A stretch of DNA of 64,000 nucleotides from Streptomyces sp. NBC_00234 (GTDB taxonomy: Bacteria > Actinomycetota > Actinomycetes > Streptomycetales > Streptomycetaceae). Position 1 is the first letter of the stretch, and each line of letters begins with the position of its first letter. Shown piece by piece: positions 24,712 to 33,607 of the stretch. The stretch is from contig NZ_CP108101.1 in the NCBI RefSeq assembly GCF_036195325.1, forward strand, positions 2,976,001-3,040,000, in the 5' to 3' direction. The position numbers and the translations under genes are program-made. Under the pieces are notes generated by a model that was not told where the DNA came from, did not search any database, and saw only the letters and a list, made by a program, of their open reading frames with translations.

Positions 24712-26205
24712 TCACACCACCCGCTCCGCCGCGACCCCCTCCCCGTCCCACGCCAGTACTTCCGCGTCCGGCCGCGCGTCCGCGTCGCGGGCCCCCGCGA
24801 ACGTCACCACCAGCGCCACCGTCAGATTCGCCGCGAGCGCCACGAGCCCCGCGTTGACACCCCACACGGGGTCGTTGCCGGTGAAGACGAGCACGCAGAC
24901 CGCGGCCACACCGGTCACCAGCCCGCTGAACGCGCCGAGGAAGGTCAGCCGCCGCCACACCAGCGCGAGCAGCACCATGGGAAGGAGCTGCGCCATCCCC
25001 TCGTACGAGATGAGCGAGAGCCGTACGAGGGTGTTCGGCGCCGTGTACGTGAGAAGCAGCGCGAAGCCTCCCGCCGCCACGACGACCACCTGGGCCGCCA
25101 CCTTCTGCCGTGGGTACCAGCGCGGGACGAGCGAGAGCACACTGCGCCCCCACATCGTGCCGATGACCAGCATGAACACGGCCATCGGCACGATCGACGA
25201 GAGAGCGGCGGCGACCCCCACGAACCCGACCGCCCAGGCCGGCAGCGAATCCACGACCAGCTCGAAGAGCGCGAGATTCGACTCGGCGCCGACCAGTCCC
25301 GGCACCACGAACAACGCCGCCATCCCGAGCAGCATCGGCACGAACAGCAGGACGTTGTACGCGGGCAGCCACATCGCGTTGCGCCGCAGCGCGTCCGCGT
25401 TCCGCGCCCCGAGGTATCCGGCGACGGTCGTCGGGAAGATCACCACGGTCAGCGAGTTGAGGAACGACGTGCTGACGAACCAGAGCTCCCCGAGCCCGCT
25501 GTCCCCGTGCCCGGGGAAGGTCAGCCACTCGCTCTTCTCCGTGACGAGCCGGTCGAAGAACGGCCCGACCCCGTCGAAGTAGTGCATGGGCACATACACC
25601 GCGAGGAACCCGAGCGTCACGATGACCAGCACGTCCTTCAGCACCGACACCCACGCACTGCCCCGCAGCCCGCTGACCACCACGAAGCCGGTGGTGACGG
25701 CGAAGGCGAGGAAATAGGCCCAGTTCAGGCTGATCGCACCGTACGAGATGGTCGAGACGACGACACCCATGCCCGTGATCTGGAGCTGGATGTACGGCAG
25801 CAGGAACACGGTCGCGAGCACCGCGACCACCGCGCCCAGCCAGGGCCGCCCGAACCGGTGCGCCACGATGTCGGTGATCCCGACGAGCCCGTGCCGGCGC
25901 GCGTACGCCCAGAGCATCGGCCCGACGACGTACCCGATCGCGTAACCGCAGGACATGTACGCGATCACGTACAGGACGGGCGCCCCGTAGTTGTATCCCC
26001 AGCCCGCCGCCCCCAGGTAGCTGAAGCTGGTGTAGCCCTCGCCGGCCATCAGCACCCAGATGAACACGGCCCCGAGACTGCGCCCGCCGACCGACCACTC
26101 CGTGAGCCCGCCCGAGCCGCCGCGCCCGCGCACGGCGAGCAGGCCCAGGGCGACGGTCGCCACCATGAAGACCCCGAAGACGGAGGTCGCGACCACCGCG
26201 TTCAC
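24712..26205 (-). CDS. Sodium:solute symporter family protein
   Basis: This SSS-family Na+-coupled transporter (497 aa) has about 13 hydrophobic helices. The SSS signature region is seen in FSYLGAAGWGYNYGAP and the conserved TDIVAHRFGRPWLG. Its GTG start at 26205 overlaps the stop of the small DUF3311 gene (GTGA), a pairing typical of this SSS subgroup. Substrate is probably an organic anion or amino acid, but nothing in the sequence decides it. The longer frame to 26364 is only the read-through shadow of the upstream gene. Confidence 0.88.
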   Translation of the reverse strand: MNAVVATSVFGVFMVATVALGLLAVRGRGGSGGLTEWSVGGRSLGAVFIWVLMAGEGYTSFSYLGAAGWGYNYGAPVLYVIAYMSCGYAIGYVVGPMLWAYARRHGLVGITDIVAHRFGRPWLGAVVAVLATVFLLPYIQLQITGMGVVVSTISYGAISLNWAYFLAFAVTTGFVVVSGLRGSAWVSVLKDVLVIVTLGFLAVYVPMHYFDGVGPFFDRLVTEKSEWLTFPGHGDSGLGELWFVSTSFLNSLTVVIFPTTVAGYLGARNADALRRNAMWLPAYNVLLFVPMLLGMAALFVVPGLVGAESNLALFELVVDSLPAWAVGFVGVAAALSSIVPMAVFMLVIGTMWGRSVLSLVPRWYPRQKVAAQVVVVAAGGFALLLTYTAPNTLVRLSLISYEGMAQLLPMVLLALVWRRLTFLGAFSGLVTGVAAVCVLVFTGNDPVWGVNAGLVALAANLTVALVVTFAGARDADARPDAEVLAWDGEGVAAERVV

Positions 26206-26399
26206 CGGCGGTCCGCCCGCCGGGTCAGCCACACCGCGACGGGTGTCAGGAGCGTCGCCCCGAGCATCCACACGAACAGGAACGGCACCCCGAACACGAG
26301 GGGCCGGACCCTGTTCACGAACGGCACCGCCACCAGATAGAGCACATAGGGAACCAGCAACCACAGCAACTGAGGACGTCGTCCAATGAATCCACGCAC
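26202..26399 (-). CDS. DUF3311 small membrane protein
   Basis: This 65-aa protein has two hydrophobic helices (LLWLLVPYVLYLVAVPF and FVWMLGATLLTPVAVWL) joined by a short loop and ends in basic residues. DUF3311 proteins sit immediately upstream of an SSS symporter and are probably a small subunit or stabiliser, like the YhdT-PanF arrangement. GTG 26399 is the start favoured here because the 5'-most ATG (26462) would overlap the sortase gene. Its stop overlaps the symporter start. Confidence 0.75.
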   Translation of the reverse strand: MRGFIGRRPQLLWLLVPYVLYLVAVPFVNRVRPLVFGVPFLFVWMLGATLLTPVAVWLTRRADRR

Positions 26400-26428
26400 G
26401 TCAGGGACGCTACCCCCGGCCCGTTCGG

Positions 26429-27280
26429 CTACCTCGGACGCATCGCGGTCAGCGTGCCCCACACGATCAGGCGGTACCGGGAGGTGAACTCGGGCGTGCA
26501 GGTCGTCAGCGTCAGGTAGTACCCCGGCGCGCTGTATCCGACGGACGTGCGCACATTGCTGCGCGGCACCGCGGCGATCACCCCGCTGTCGGAGGCCGAG
26601 GTCTGCGCGAGGGTCTTGCCGACGGTGTACGTGTAGACGGCTTCCCTGGTCTCGACGGTGATCCGGTCACCGCTCCGCAGGCGGTCGATACGGCGGAAGG
26701 GCTCGCCGTGGGTGTTGCGGTGTCCCGCGACGGCGAAATTGCCCGGCTGCCCCGGCTGCGCGGTGCGCGGGTAGTGACCGACGTACCCCTTGTCCAGGAC
26801 GCCGCGCTTGCTGATGCCCTGGGCGACGGGTGCGGTGAGGCCAAGCCGCGGGATGCGCAGGACGGCGTACGCCTGGTCCCAGCGGGGAGCCGCGGGGGCG
26901 GCGGTACGCCCCGGAGCCGGGCGCCCGGATTCCGCCCCGTCCCCCTCCGCCTGCCCCTCCTCGTCGGCCGGGCCCGCCTCCGGGGCCGGGGTGTCGGGCG
27001 CCTCCGCGGGACCCTGCTCCCAGCCCCGCTGGAGGGCCCTCACCTGGCGCTCCGCGCCGTCGCGGGCCTGCCGGTTGGTCCACCACAGCTGGTGCGCGAC
27101 GAGGAGCAGCAGCACGACGCCGAGCGTCACCACCAGTTCGGCACCCGTCCACAGGCTCCGCACAGCGACCCGCCGGCCCGGCGAGTTCCGCTGCACCACC
27201 ACAGGTATCCGCTCCCGCACGGCCCGCACGATAGGGGGAATCCCCGTAACCCGCCAGGCATGTGTCGTCTCCCACGCCAC
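26429..27280 (-). CDS. Class E sortase
   Basis: This membrane-anchored transpeptidase attaches LAxTG proteins to the peptidoglycan cross-bridge. An N-terminal basic region and single TM segment (about residues 48-64) are followed by a Pro/Glu-rich stalk (about 90-130) and the sortase beta-barrel. Catalytic residues are His187 (AVAGHRNT), Cys261 (LTTCTPE) and the downstream Arg (R268 or R270 in TSRYRLIVWG). GTG 27280 is used; GTG 27229 is possible. It is divergent from the SEC-C gene. A plausible substrate with an LARTG signal lies at 2806-3807, 23 kb away. Confidence 0.9.
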   Translation of the reverse strand: MAWETTHAWRVTGIPPIVRAVRERIPVVVQRNSPGRRVAVRSLWTGAELVVTLGVVLLLLVAHQLWWTNRQARDGAERQVRALQRGWEQGPAEAPDTPAPEAGPADEEGQAEGDGAESGRPAPGRTAAPAAPRWDQAYAVLRIPRLGLTAPVAQGISKRGVLDKGYVGHYPRTAQPGQPGNFAVAGHRNTHGEPFRRIDRLRSGDRITVETREAVYTYTVGKTLAQTSASDSGVIAAVPRSNVRTSVGYSAPGYYLTLTTCTPEFTSRYRLIVWGTLTAMRPR

Positions 27281-27327
27281 CGTCGGGCTCTCTCCCCAAG
27301 CACCCCTACGGCAGTACCGTGTGGTCC

Positions 27328-28335
27328 ATGCGCCCCGACACGCCTGCCGACCACATCACCGAAGCCGAGCGCCTGCTGCGCACCGCGGCGCAGTACCCCG
27401 AGGACCACGAACCGCTGTTCCTCCAGGCAGCGGCCCATCTGGAACTCGCCGGCGACCGCGCCCGCGCCACCACCCTCTACGACGAACTGCTCAGCGCACC
27501 CGCCACGGAGGCCGACCACCCGTACCTGGTCAAAGCGCTCAAAGCGGCCAATCTCTGGGAGTACGGACACGAGGCCGAGGCCCGCGCGATCATCGACGGC
27601 ATCCGCGTGGCCGGCCCGCTCCAGGCGGCCCCGTGGGAGATCGTCGCCGGGACCCTCGAAGCCCACGACGAGCTGGAGGCGGCCCACGACTTCCTCCAGA
27701 CCGCGCTGACGCTGCTCCTGGCACCGGGCGAGGAAGTCCCGTACGCCACGCAGTCCCTGCTGACCGGCCGCCATCGCGTCCGCAGGCTGATGGGTCTCGC
27801 CCACGACGCCTGGGACGAACTGGCCGACGCCCTGAGCACGGCGAACGTCCCGCTCGACGAACTCCACGACCCCAAGCGCCTGTGGTCCCTCGGCTCCTCC
27901 GACCCGGGCGAGCTGAAGGCCGAGATCACCCGCCTCCGCGCCGAACTGGGCACCTACCGGGCGGCCTTGTCCCGCCCGTTCCCGGTGGCGGTCCTGCACT
28001 GGCCGGAAGCCGAGCTGGCCGAACTGCTCGGTGCCTACCCGGCGCTGGCCGAGGAGTACACCACCCACACCGAGCACCTGGCCCGCCTGGAGGCGGCGCT
28101 GCGGGACCTGCACGCGGGGGGCACGCCGAACCTCGGCATCGTCGCGGGCACGGTCCCCTCGTACGAGGCGTTCGCCGCCTCGGAGGCCGCGTCCCCGGCC
28201 GATCCGAACCTGCTCCCCCAGTACGCCACGACCCTCGCGGCCCGGGGCCGCGCGATCCCGTGGCCACCGGCGCGCAGTGCCGCGTGCTGGTGCGGCTCGG
28301 AGCGGGCGTACCGGGAGTGCCACGGGGTCGCGTGA
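27328..28335 (+). CDS. TPR-like protein with C-terminal SEC-C zinc motif
   Basis: This 335-aa soluble protein is mostly helical with TPR-like repeats (HEPLFLQAAAHLELAGDRA and similar). It ends in a SEC-C metal-binding motif, CWCGSERAYRECH, the same zinc knuckle found at the end of SecA. Such proteins may dock on SecA partners or on ribosomes, but the role is unknown. ATG 27328 is preceded by TACCGT ending 7 nt upstream and by no ribosome site, suggesting a leaderless mRNA. A strong terminator follows. Confidence 0.8.
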   Translation: MRPDTPADHITEAERLLRTAAQYPEDHEPLFLQAAAHLELAGDRARATTLYDELLSAPATEADHPYLVKALKAANLWEYGHEAEARAIIDGIRVAGPLQAAPWEIVAGTLEAHDELEAAHDFLQTALTLLLAPGEEVPYATQSLLTGRHRVRRLMGLAHDAWDELADALSTANVPLDELHDPKRLWSLGSSDPGELKAEITRLRAELGTYRAALSRPFPVAVLHWPEAELAELLGAYPALAEEYTTHTEHLARLEAALRDLHAGGTPNLGIVAGTVPSYEAFAASEAASPADPNLLPQYATTLAARGRAIPWPPARSAACWCGSERAYRECHGVA

Positions 28336-28353
28336 GGGGGCGTGCTCGGGGAC

Positions 28354-28388
28354 GGCGCGGGGGTCACGACCTGTCGTGACCCCCGCGC
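28354..28388 (+). terminator. Strong GC hairpin after the SEC-C gene
   Basis: Arms 28354-28369 and 28374-28388 pair almost perfectly (one extra G) around a 4-nt loop, followed by a T-rich stretch. It isolates the SEC-C gene from the regulator that follows. Confidence 0.85.
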
Positions 28389-28467
28389 CTTCTCACCTGT
28401 TGTCTCCGTCGGCCCGGCCGTCCGGCGCCCCGGTACCCTCTGCTGGTCCGCGAGGGGAAGGGCTTAC

Positions 28468-29466
28468 ATGCTGGAGACGCTGGGGCTGAGCACGGCCGAG
28501 TCGCAGTTGTACCAATTGCTGGTCAGGTCGGGGCGCATCCGTACCGACCAGGTGCGGCAGCGGCTCCACCTGAGCGATGCGCAGACGGACGAAGCGGCCC
28601 AGGGACTCGTGGCCAAGGGACTGGTGACGCTCACCGACGAGCAGCCCGCGCAGCTGATCCCCTCCCCGCCCGACATCGCCGGTGAGGAGCTGCTGCTGTT
28701 GCGGATGAACCAGCTGCGGACCGCCCGGGGCGTGCTGAACCGGCTCACCAAGGAATACCGGCAGGCGGCCACGTCGGGCCCTGTCGCCCTGGAGGAGTTC
28801 GCCGAGATCGTTCCCGACGAGACTCTGGCACTGCGGTACGAGCAGATCCAGCGCAACGCCCGCAAGCAGGTGCTGAGGTTCGACGCGCCGCCCTACGTGC
28901 TGTCCGACGGACTCAACGCCGCCGAGCTCGACCAGCTGACGGCCGGGGTCACGTACCGGACCGTGTACGACCGTCTGGCCGTGACGGAAGCCGGCGCCCT
29001 CCAGGAGATCCAGCAGTACGTCGACGCCGGCGAGCGAGCTCGCGTGCTCAACCAGGTCCCCGTCAAGCTGGTCGTCGTCGACAGATCCACGGCACTGCTG
29101 TCGATGCGGGCCGAAGCGTCGGAGGTACCCGGCGTGACCGTCCTGATCCACCCCGGACCGCTCCTCGACGCTCTGCTCACCCTCTTCGAGATGGTGTGGG
29201 CATCCGCACTGCCGCTGGACCCCGTCTCCGATCAGGGACCTCTCACGCCCTCGGACGCCCAGCTGCTGACCCTCCTGCTCTCGGGACTCACCGACGATGC
29301 GATCGCACGTCAGCTCGGGCTGGGCAAGCGGACGGTGAACCGACGGGTGCACAGCCTCATGACCCGGGCCGGCGTCTCCAGCCGGATGCAGCTGGGATGG
29401 CAGACGGCCCGGCTGGGCTGGATCACGGATGCTCCCGTTCCGGCCACCGGACCCCAGGCGATCTGA
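28468..29466 (+). CDS. TrmB-like / LuxR-type HTH transcriptional regulator
   Basis: This 332-aa regulator has an N-terminal winged helix (LSTAESQLYQLLVRSGRIRT, TrmB-like), a middle domain similar to phospholipase-like TrmB effector regions, and a C-terminal LuxR-type helix-turn-helix (LTDDAIARQLGLGKRTVNRR). ATG 28468 has GAGGGGAAGGG upstream; the frame to 28342 runs through the terminator. It stands directly upstream of a very large secreted subtilase, and the gap between them carries palindromic GCGCCA/TGGCGC sites. It probably controls that protease. This regulator-subtilase pairing recurs in Streptomyces as far as I recall. Confidence 0.83.
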   Translation: MLETLGLSTAESQLYQLLVRSGRIRTDQVRQRLHLSDAQTDEAAQGLVAKGLVTLTDEQPAQLIPSPPDIAGEELLLLRMNQLRTARGVLNRLTKEYRQAATSGPVALEEFAEIVPDETLALRYEQIQRNARKQVLRFDAPPYVLSDGLNAAELDQLTAGVTYRTVYDRLAVTEAGALQEIQQYVDAGERARVLNQVPVKLVVVDRSTALLSMRAEASEVPGVTVLIHPGPLLDALLTLFEMVWASALPLDPVSDQGPLTPSDAQLLTLLLSGLTDDAIARQLGLGKRTVNRRVHSLMTRAGVSSRMQLGWQTARLGWITDAPVPATGPQAI

Positions 29467-29493
29467 GCCGCCGCATCGGCTCGTGGCAACAAA

Positions 29494-29518
29494 GCGCCAT
29501 GTGGCGCAAGTGCGCCAC
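29494..29518. promoter_or_regulatory. Overlapping inverted repeats upstream of the subtilase
   Basis: Three alternating half-sites occur: GCGCCA (29494-29499), TGGCGC (29502-29507) and GCGCCA again (29512-29517). They form two competing palindromes, of which GTGGCGC-AAGT-GCGCCAC (29501-29518) is perfect. The position, 145 nt before the subtilase start and right after the regulator gene, suits an operator for that regulator. A weak terminator function cannot be excluded. Confidence 0.5.
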
Positions 29519-29662
29519 GGCTCCTATGGCTCCCGTCGTGACCCGCCGGTTAGGTTCCGGTCGGCGCGGCATCGTACGGACGTTTCGGCTGGTCACCACC
29601 ATCCCTGTCCACGGGTCAATCCCTTTGGCGCGCCTGCCTGTTGAGCGTGCGAAAGGAACCCG

Positions 29663-32600
29663 ATGTACGTATTCCGCGAGAGACGGCTGCGAACCGCCGC
29701 CGTCAGCGGAGTGGCAGTGGCGGTCGCCCTGTCACTCACGAGTCAGCTACCGGTAGCAGCTGCTGCGGTGACCCCGCAGAGCGGCGCCCTCGTGCAGCCC
29801 ACGACCGAGAAGAAGACAACGACCACGTCGACGCTGACCCTGATCACCGGGGACACCGTGGCGCTGACCACCGAGAGGGACGGCCGGCAGTCGGTCAACA
29901 TCCTTTCCGCGGCCGGGACGTCCAAGACGTTCGAGACCACGAGCGGGCGGAACGGCGACCTGTACGTCTATCCGGACGACACGACGGCCGCGATCGCCTC
30001 GGACACGGTGGACCGCGAGCTGTTCAACATCAGCCGGATGATCAGGGACGGCTACGGCGACGCGAAGACCGACGAGGTCCCGGCGATCGTCGACTTCCGG
30101 GGCACGCCTGCCGCCGGCGCCCTGAAGCAGAAAGCCGAAGATCTGCCGGGCAGTGACACCCAGCGCGTTCTGCCGAAGCTGGGCCTGTCCGCCGTCCAGG
30201 TCGACAAGGACGGCGCGAAGGGCTTCTGGCGGGCGGTCAAGCCCACCACCTCGCTCACCCGTAGTGGCGACAGCAGCGTCGTTCCCGGCACCGCCGGAGT
30301 GGCCAAGGTCTGGTACGACGGCCGGGCGAAGGTCCTGCTGGACAAGAGCGTGCCGCAGATCGGTGCCCCGGAGGCATGGGCCAAGGGGTACGACGGCAAG
30401 GGCGTGAAGGTCGCCGTCCTGGACACCGGCGCCGACCTGAACAACGCCGACATCACGTCTGACATCGTTGCCAGCCAGAGCTTCGTCAACGGCCAGACCG
30501 TCCAGGACGGCCACGGCCACGGCACCCACGTCGCGGCCACCGTCGCGGGCAGCGGCGCCAACGCCGGCGGCGCGTACAAGGGCGTGGCCCCGGGCGCCGA
30601 CCTGCTGATCGGCAAGGTGCTCAGCAACAGTGGGCAGGGCCTGGACTCCAGCATCCTGGCCGGCATGGAGTGGGCGGTCGCGCAGGGCGCCGACGTCGTC
30701 AGCATGAGCCTCGGCGGCACCGACACCCCCGGCGAGGACGTCATGACCAATGCGGTCAACTCGCTCAGTGCCTCCTCGAACGCCCTGTTCGTCATCGCGG
30801 CAGGCAACGACGGCAGGAAGGGCGAGTCGACCCTCGGTACCCCCGGCGCCGCCGACGCGGCCCTCACCGTCGGCGCCGTCGACAAGTCCGATGCGCTCGC
30901 CGACTTCTCCAGCCGCGGCCCGCGGCTCGGAGACATGGCGATGAAGCCCGAGATCACCGCCCCGGGTGTGGCCATCGTCGCCGCCCGCGCGGCCGGCACC
31001 ACCATGGGCACCCCCGTGGACGCCAACTACACCTCGGCCAACGGCACCTCGATGGCCACCCCGCACGTGGCCGGCGCCGCCGCGATCCTCAAGCAGCGAC
31101 ACCCCGACTGGACCGGTCAGCACATCAAGGAGGCCCTGACCACCCACGCCAGGTCGGCCGCCGAGCAGACCGTCTACCAGCAGGGCTACGGCCGGGTCGA
31201 CATCCCCGCCGCGCTCGACCCGTCGCTGGAGCTGTCCGGTACGGCCGACTTCCGCGTGATCCCGTGGCAGAAGGGCACGTACGAGAAGCGGACCCGCACT
31301 CTCACGCTCCGCAACAACACCACGAGCGACACCGTCGTGACCCTGGCCGCGTCGGTCAAGGACGCGAGCGGCGCCGAGGTCCCCGCCGGCACGCTGGCCC
31401 TCTCGGGAGCGGGCCTGTCCGACGGCCGGGTCACCGTCCCGGCCGGCTCCACCGCAGAGGTCACCGTCACCCTTGACCCGAACGGACTGAAGACCAGCCG
31501 GTACAGCGGATCCGTCAACGCCACAGCCGCCACCGGTGAGTCGGTGCATGCCGCGCTCGGCTTCGTCACCGCCGTCGAGCAGCACGACGTGACGCTGAAC
31601 GTCACCGACCGCTTCGGCAAGACGCCCAGCGCGCTCAAGTTCACCCTGCACGGCGTGGACAACACCGTCTGGCAGACCCAGACCCTGTACGCCAACGGCA
31701 CCGCCACCCTGTCGGTGCCGCTCGGCACGTACTCCATCGAGGGCTCGGTCTACTCCGCGGCACCCACCGGCGGCGCGATCTCCTACGCGGCCGACCTCTT
31801 CGCCGTGCCGAACATCGAGGTGAGTGACCGGGACCAGACCCTCACCGTCGACGGCACCACCGCAACTGACCTCAGCGTGAACGTCAAGGGTGAGAAACGG
31901 CCCCTGGAGAACGGTCAGGTGACCACGTTCATCGTCCGTGACCCCGGCACCGCAGGCGGTTACTCGAACTTCTCCGGCATCGGCAACCTGCTCAACCTCG
32001 CCGACCTCAGGCAAGGCGCCATCCCCAGTGCCGCCGCCACCACCGGCGCGCTGCGCCTGGAGACCTCCCTGGCCCGGCGCGAACCGCTGGTCCAGCTGGA
32101 GGTGACGGCCCCCGGGCACGCGACCATTCCGCTGAAGTCCTCGGTGAACGCGAAGCGCTTCGAGGGCACCAAGCGCACCGAGCTGGTCGACCTGGGCGCC
32201 GGTACCGAGCAGGACTTCGCCGGTGCTGACGTCAATGGCAGGACCGTTCTGGTCTCCGTGGCCGACGTCACCAAGGCCGACGGCCAGGCCACCAGGGCAG
32301 CGGCTGCCGGAGCCGTCGCGATGATCGTGGCCCCTGCCGACCCCGGGCCGAGCGGGAGCGGCGTCCCCGCCGGACAGACCATCCCGGTCGCCCACGCCAC
32401 GTACGACAACGCCGCAACCCTCAAGGCTTTGCTGGCCAAGGACACGGTCCGGATCGCCCTGAAGGGCGTCCTGGAGTCGGGCTACACCTACAACCCGCAC
32501 TTCACCGACGACCGGATCCCCGCCGACCTGGCCAAGACCGTCGACGTCCAGGACTTCGCCAAGGTCACCAACACGTTCCACTCCGACGGCGCCCGGCGCC

Positions 32601-33523
32601 TGGGCGCCGAGTACGTGAACGTCTGGGGCCCGCTGCAGGCGACCGCCGGCTCCGTCGGCCAGCCCCTCTACCAGGGCACCACCCGCGACGACTACTTCCT
32701 CGCGGGTACCGGAGTGTCGTACCAGTCGTTCACGACTGCCAATTTCCAGTCCAATGCCTGGCGGATGGGCGACCTGCGCGCCACCTTCAGCACCCCGGGC
32801 AAGTCCTACACCCGGAGCTGGTTCGCCGGGCCACTGCGCCTGTCCCCGTACGAGTTCGGCCCCTGTGCGTTCTGCCGCAGCGACGTCTGGCAGAAACTGC
32901 CCGGCAACAGTGGTGCGGACAACGATCCCACCCACACCATGTCGGGTCTGACCGCCACCTGGAGCTTCTACCGCGACGGGCAGCCGATCACCGGCTTCGG
33001 CCAGTTGGCGCAGGAGAAGGCGGACTACCGGTACGTCCTCGACCAGAAGCTGACCACGGACGTCCCGGGCGTCACCCTGGGCCGTCAGATACGAACCGAG
33101 TGGAACTTCAGCCAGGCGGCACCGACCACCATGGCCATCAAGGACTGCGACACGGCGTTCATTCCCACGCCCAAGCTCTGCGAGTCCATGCCCGTGATCC
33201 TGCTCGACTACGACCTGCCACTGAACGTGCTCAACCAGGCACGGGCCGGCCTGCCGTACACGTTCACCGTGGACGCGGGACGCCCCAAGGGCTGGGCCGG
33301 CTCCACCAAGGTGGCAGGTGCCAAGGTCTCCGTCTCCTACGACGACGGCGCCACCTGGAAGTCCGCCGCGATGCTGCGCAAGGACGACAGCTCCTTCCAG
33401 GCGCTGCTGTGGCACCCCAAGTTGGCGGACACCAACGGTTTCGTGACCCTCAGGACCGAGGCATGGGACTCCGCGGGCAGCCGCACCGTCCAGACCATCA
33501 CCCGGGCCTACGCCCTCAAGTGA
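29663..33523 (+). CDS. Large secreted S8 (subtilisin-like) serine peptidase
   Basis: This 1286-aa exoprotease has a signal peptide (residues 1-34), a propeptide (about 35-225) and a subtilase domain with the catalytic triad Asp254 (AVLDTGAD), His286 (GHGTHVA) and Ser463 (NGTSMATPHVAG). Long C-terminal beta-rich regions include a PA-like insert near residues 850-935. All catalytic residues are intact. ATG 29663 has an AAAGGA site. It is likely controlled by the TrmB/LuxR-like regulator just upstream and ends in its own terminator. The role is degradation of external protein; specificity is unknown. Confidence 0.92.
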   Translation: MYVFRERRLRTAAVSGVAVAVALSLTSQLPVAAAAVTPQSGALVQPTTEKKTTTTSTLTLITGDTVALTTERDGRQSVNILSAAGTSKTFETTSGRNGDLYVYPDDTTAAIASDTVDRELFNISRMIRDGYGDAKTDEVPAIVDFRGTPAAGALKQKAEDLPGSDTQRVLPKLGLSAVQVDKDGAKGFWRAVKPTTSLTRSGDSSVVPGTAGVAKVWYDGRAKVLLDKSVPQIGAPEAWAKGYDGKGVKVAVLDTGADLNNADITSDIVASQSFVNGQTVQDGHGHGTHVAATVAGSGANAGGAYKGVAPGADLLIGKVLSNSGQGLDSSILAGMEWAVAQGADVVSMSLGGTDTPGEDVMTNAVNSLSASSNALFVIAAGNDGRKGESTLGTPGAADAALTVGAVDKSDALADFSSRGPRLGDMAMKPEITAPGVAIVAARAAGTTMGTPVDANYTSANGTSMATPHVAGAAAILKQRHPDWTGQHIKEALTTHARSAAEQTVYQQGYGRVDIPAALDPSLELSGTADFRVIPWQKGTYEKRTRTLTLRNNTTSDTVVTLAASVKDASGAEVPAGTLALSGAGLSDGRVTVPAGSTAEVTVTLDPNGLKTSRYSGSVNATAATGESVHAALGFVTAVEQHDVTLNVTDRFGKTPSALKFTLHGVDNTVWQTQTLYANGTATLSVPLGTYSIEGSVYSAAPTGGAISYAADLFAVPNIEVSDRDQTLTVDGTTATDLSVNVKGEKRPLENGQVTTFIVRDPGTAGGYSNFSGIGNLLNLADLRQGAIPSAAATTGALRLETSLARREPLVQLEVTAPGHATIPLKSSVNAKRFEGTKRTELVDLGAGTEQDFAGADVNGRTVLVSVADVTKADGQATRAAAAGAVAMIVAPADPGPSGSGVPAGQTIPVAHATYDNAATLKALLAKDTVRIALKGVLESGYTYNPHFTDDRIPADLAKTVDVQDFAKVTNTFHSDGARRLGAEYVNVWGPLQATAGSVGQPLYQGTTRDDYFLAGTGVSYQSFTTANFQSNAWRMGDLRATFSTPGKSYTRSWFAGPLRLSPYEFGPCAFCRSDVWQKLPGNSGADNDPTHTMSGLTATWSFYRDGQPITGFGQLAQEKADYRYVLDQKLTTDVPGVTLGRQIRTEWNFSQAAPTTMAIKDCDTAFIPTPKLCESMPVILLDYDLPLNVLNQARAGLPYTFTVDAGRPKGWAGSTKVAGAKVSVSYDDGATWKSAAMLRKDDSSFQALLWHPKLADTNGFVTLRTEAWDSAGSRTVQTITRAYALK

Positions 33524-33557
33524 GGTCCTGAAGGCGGCCGAAGACAGGAGCTGACGA

Positions 33558-33601
33558 GGCGTCCGGCGGCAGGAGTGGTGACACCCGCGTCGCCGGACGC
33601 C
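33558..33601. terminator. Bidirectional hairpin between subtilase and binding lipoprotein
   Basis: A perfect 11-bp stem, GGCGTCCGGCG (33558-33568) with CGCCGGACGCC (33591-33601), lies between convergent genes and ends 7 nt before the lipoprotein stop. Confidence 0.85.
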
Positions 33602-33607
33602 TTCCGT

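Noticed and set aside
29501..29518. A rho-independent terminator after the TrmB/LuxR-like regulator
   Set aside because: The stem is only 7 bp with no T-tract, and the overlapping third half-site fits an operator better; termination is not excluded.
29747..33415. A long minus-strand open frame opposite the large subtilase
   Set aside because: The subtilase has intact catalytic motifs and a signal peptide; the antisense frame has neither motifs nor a ribosome site.
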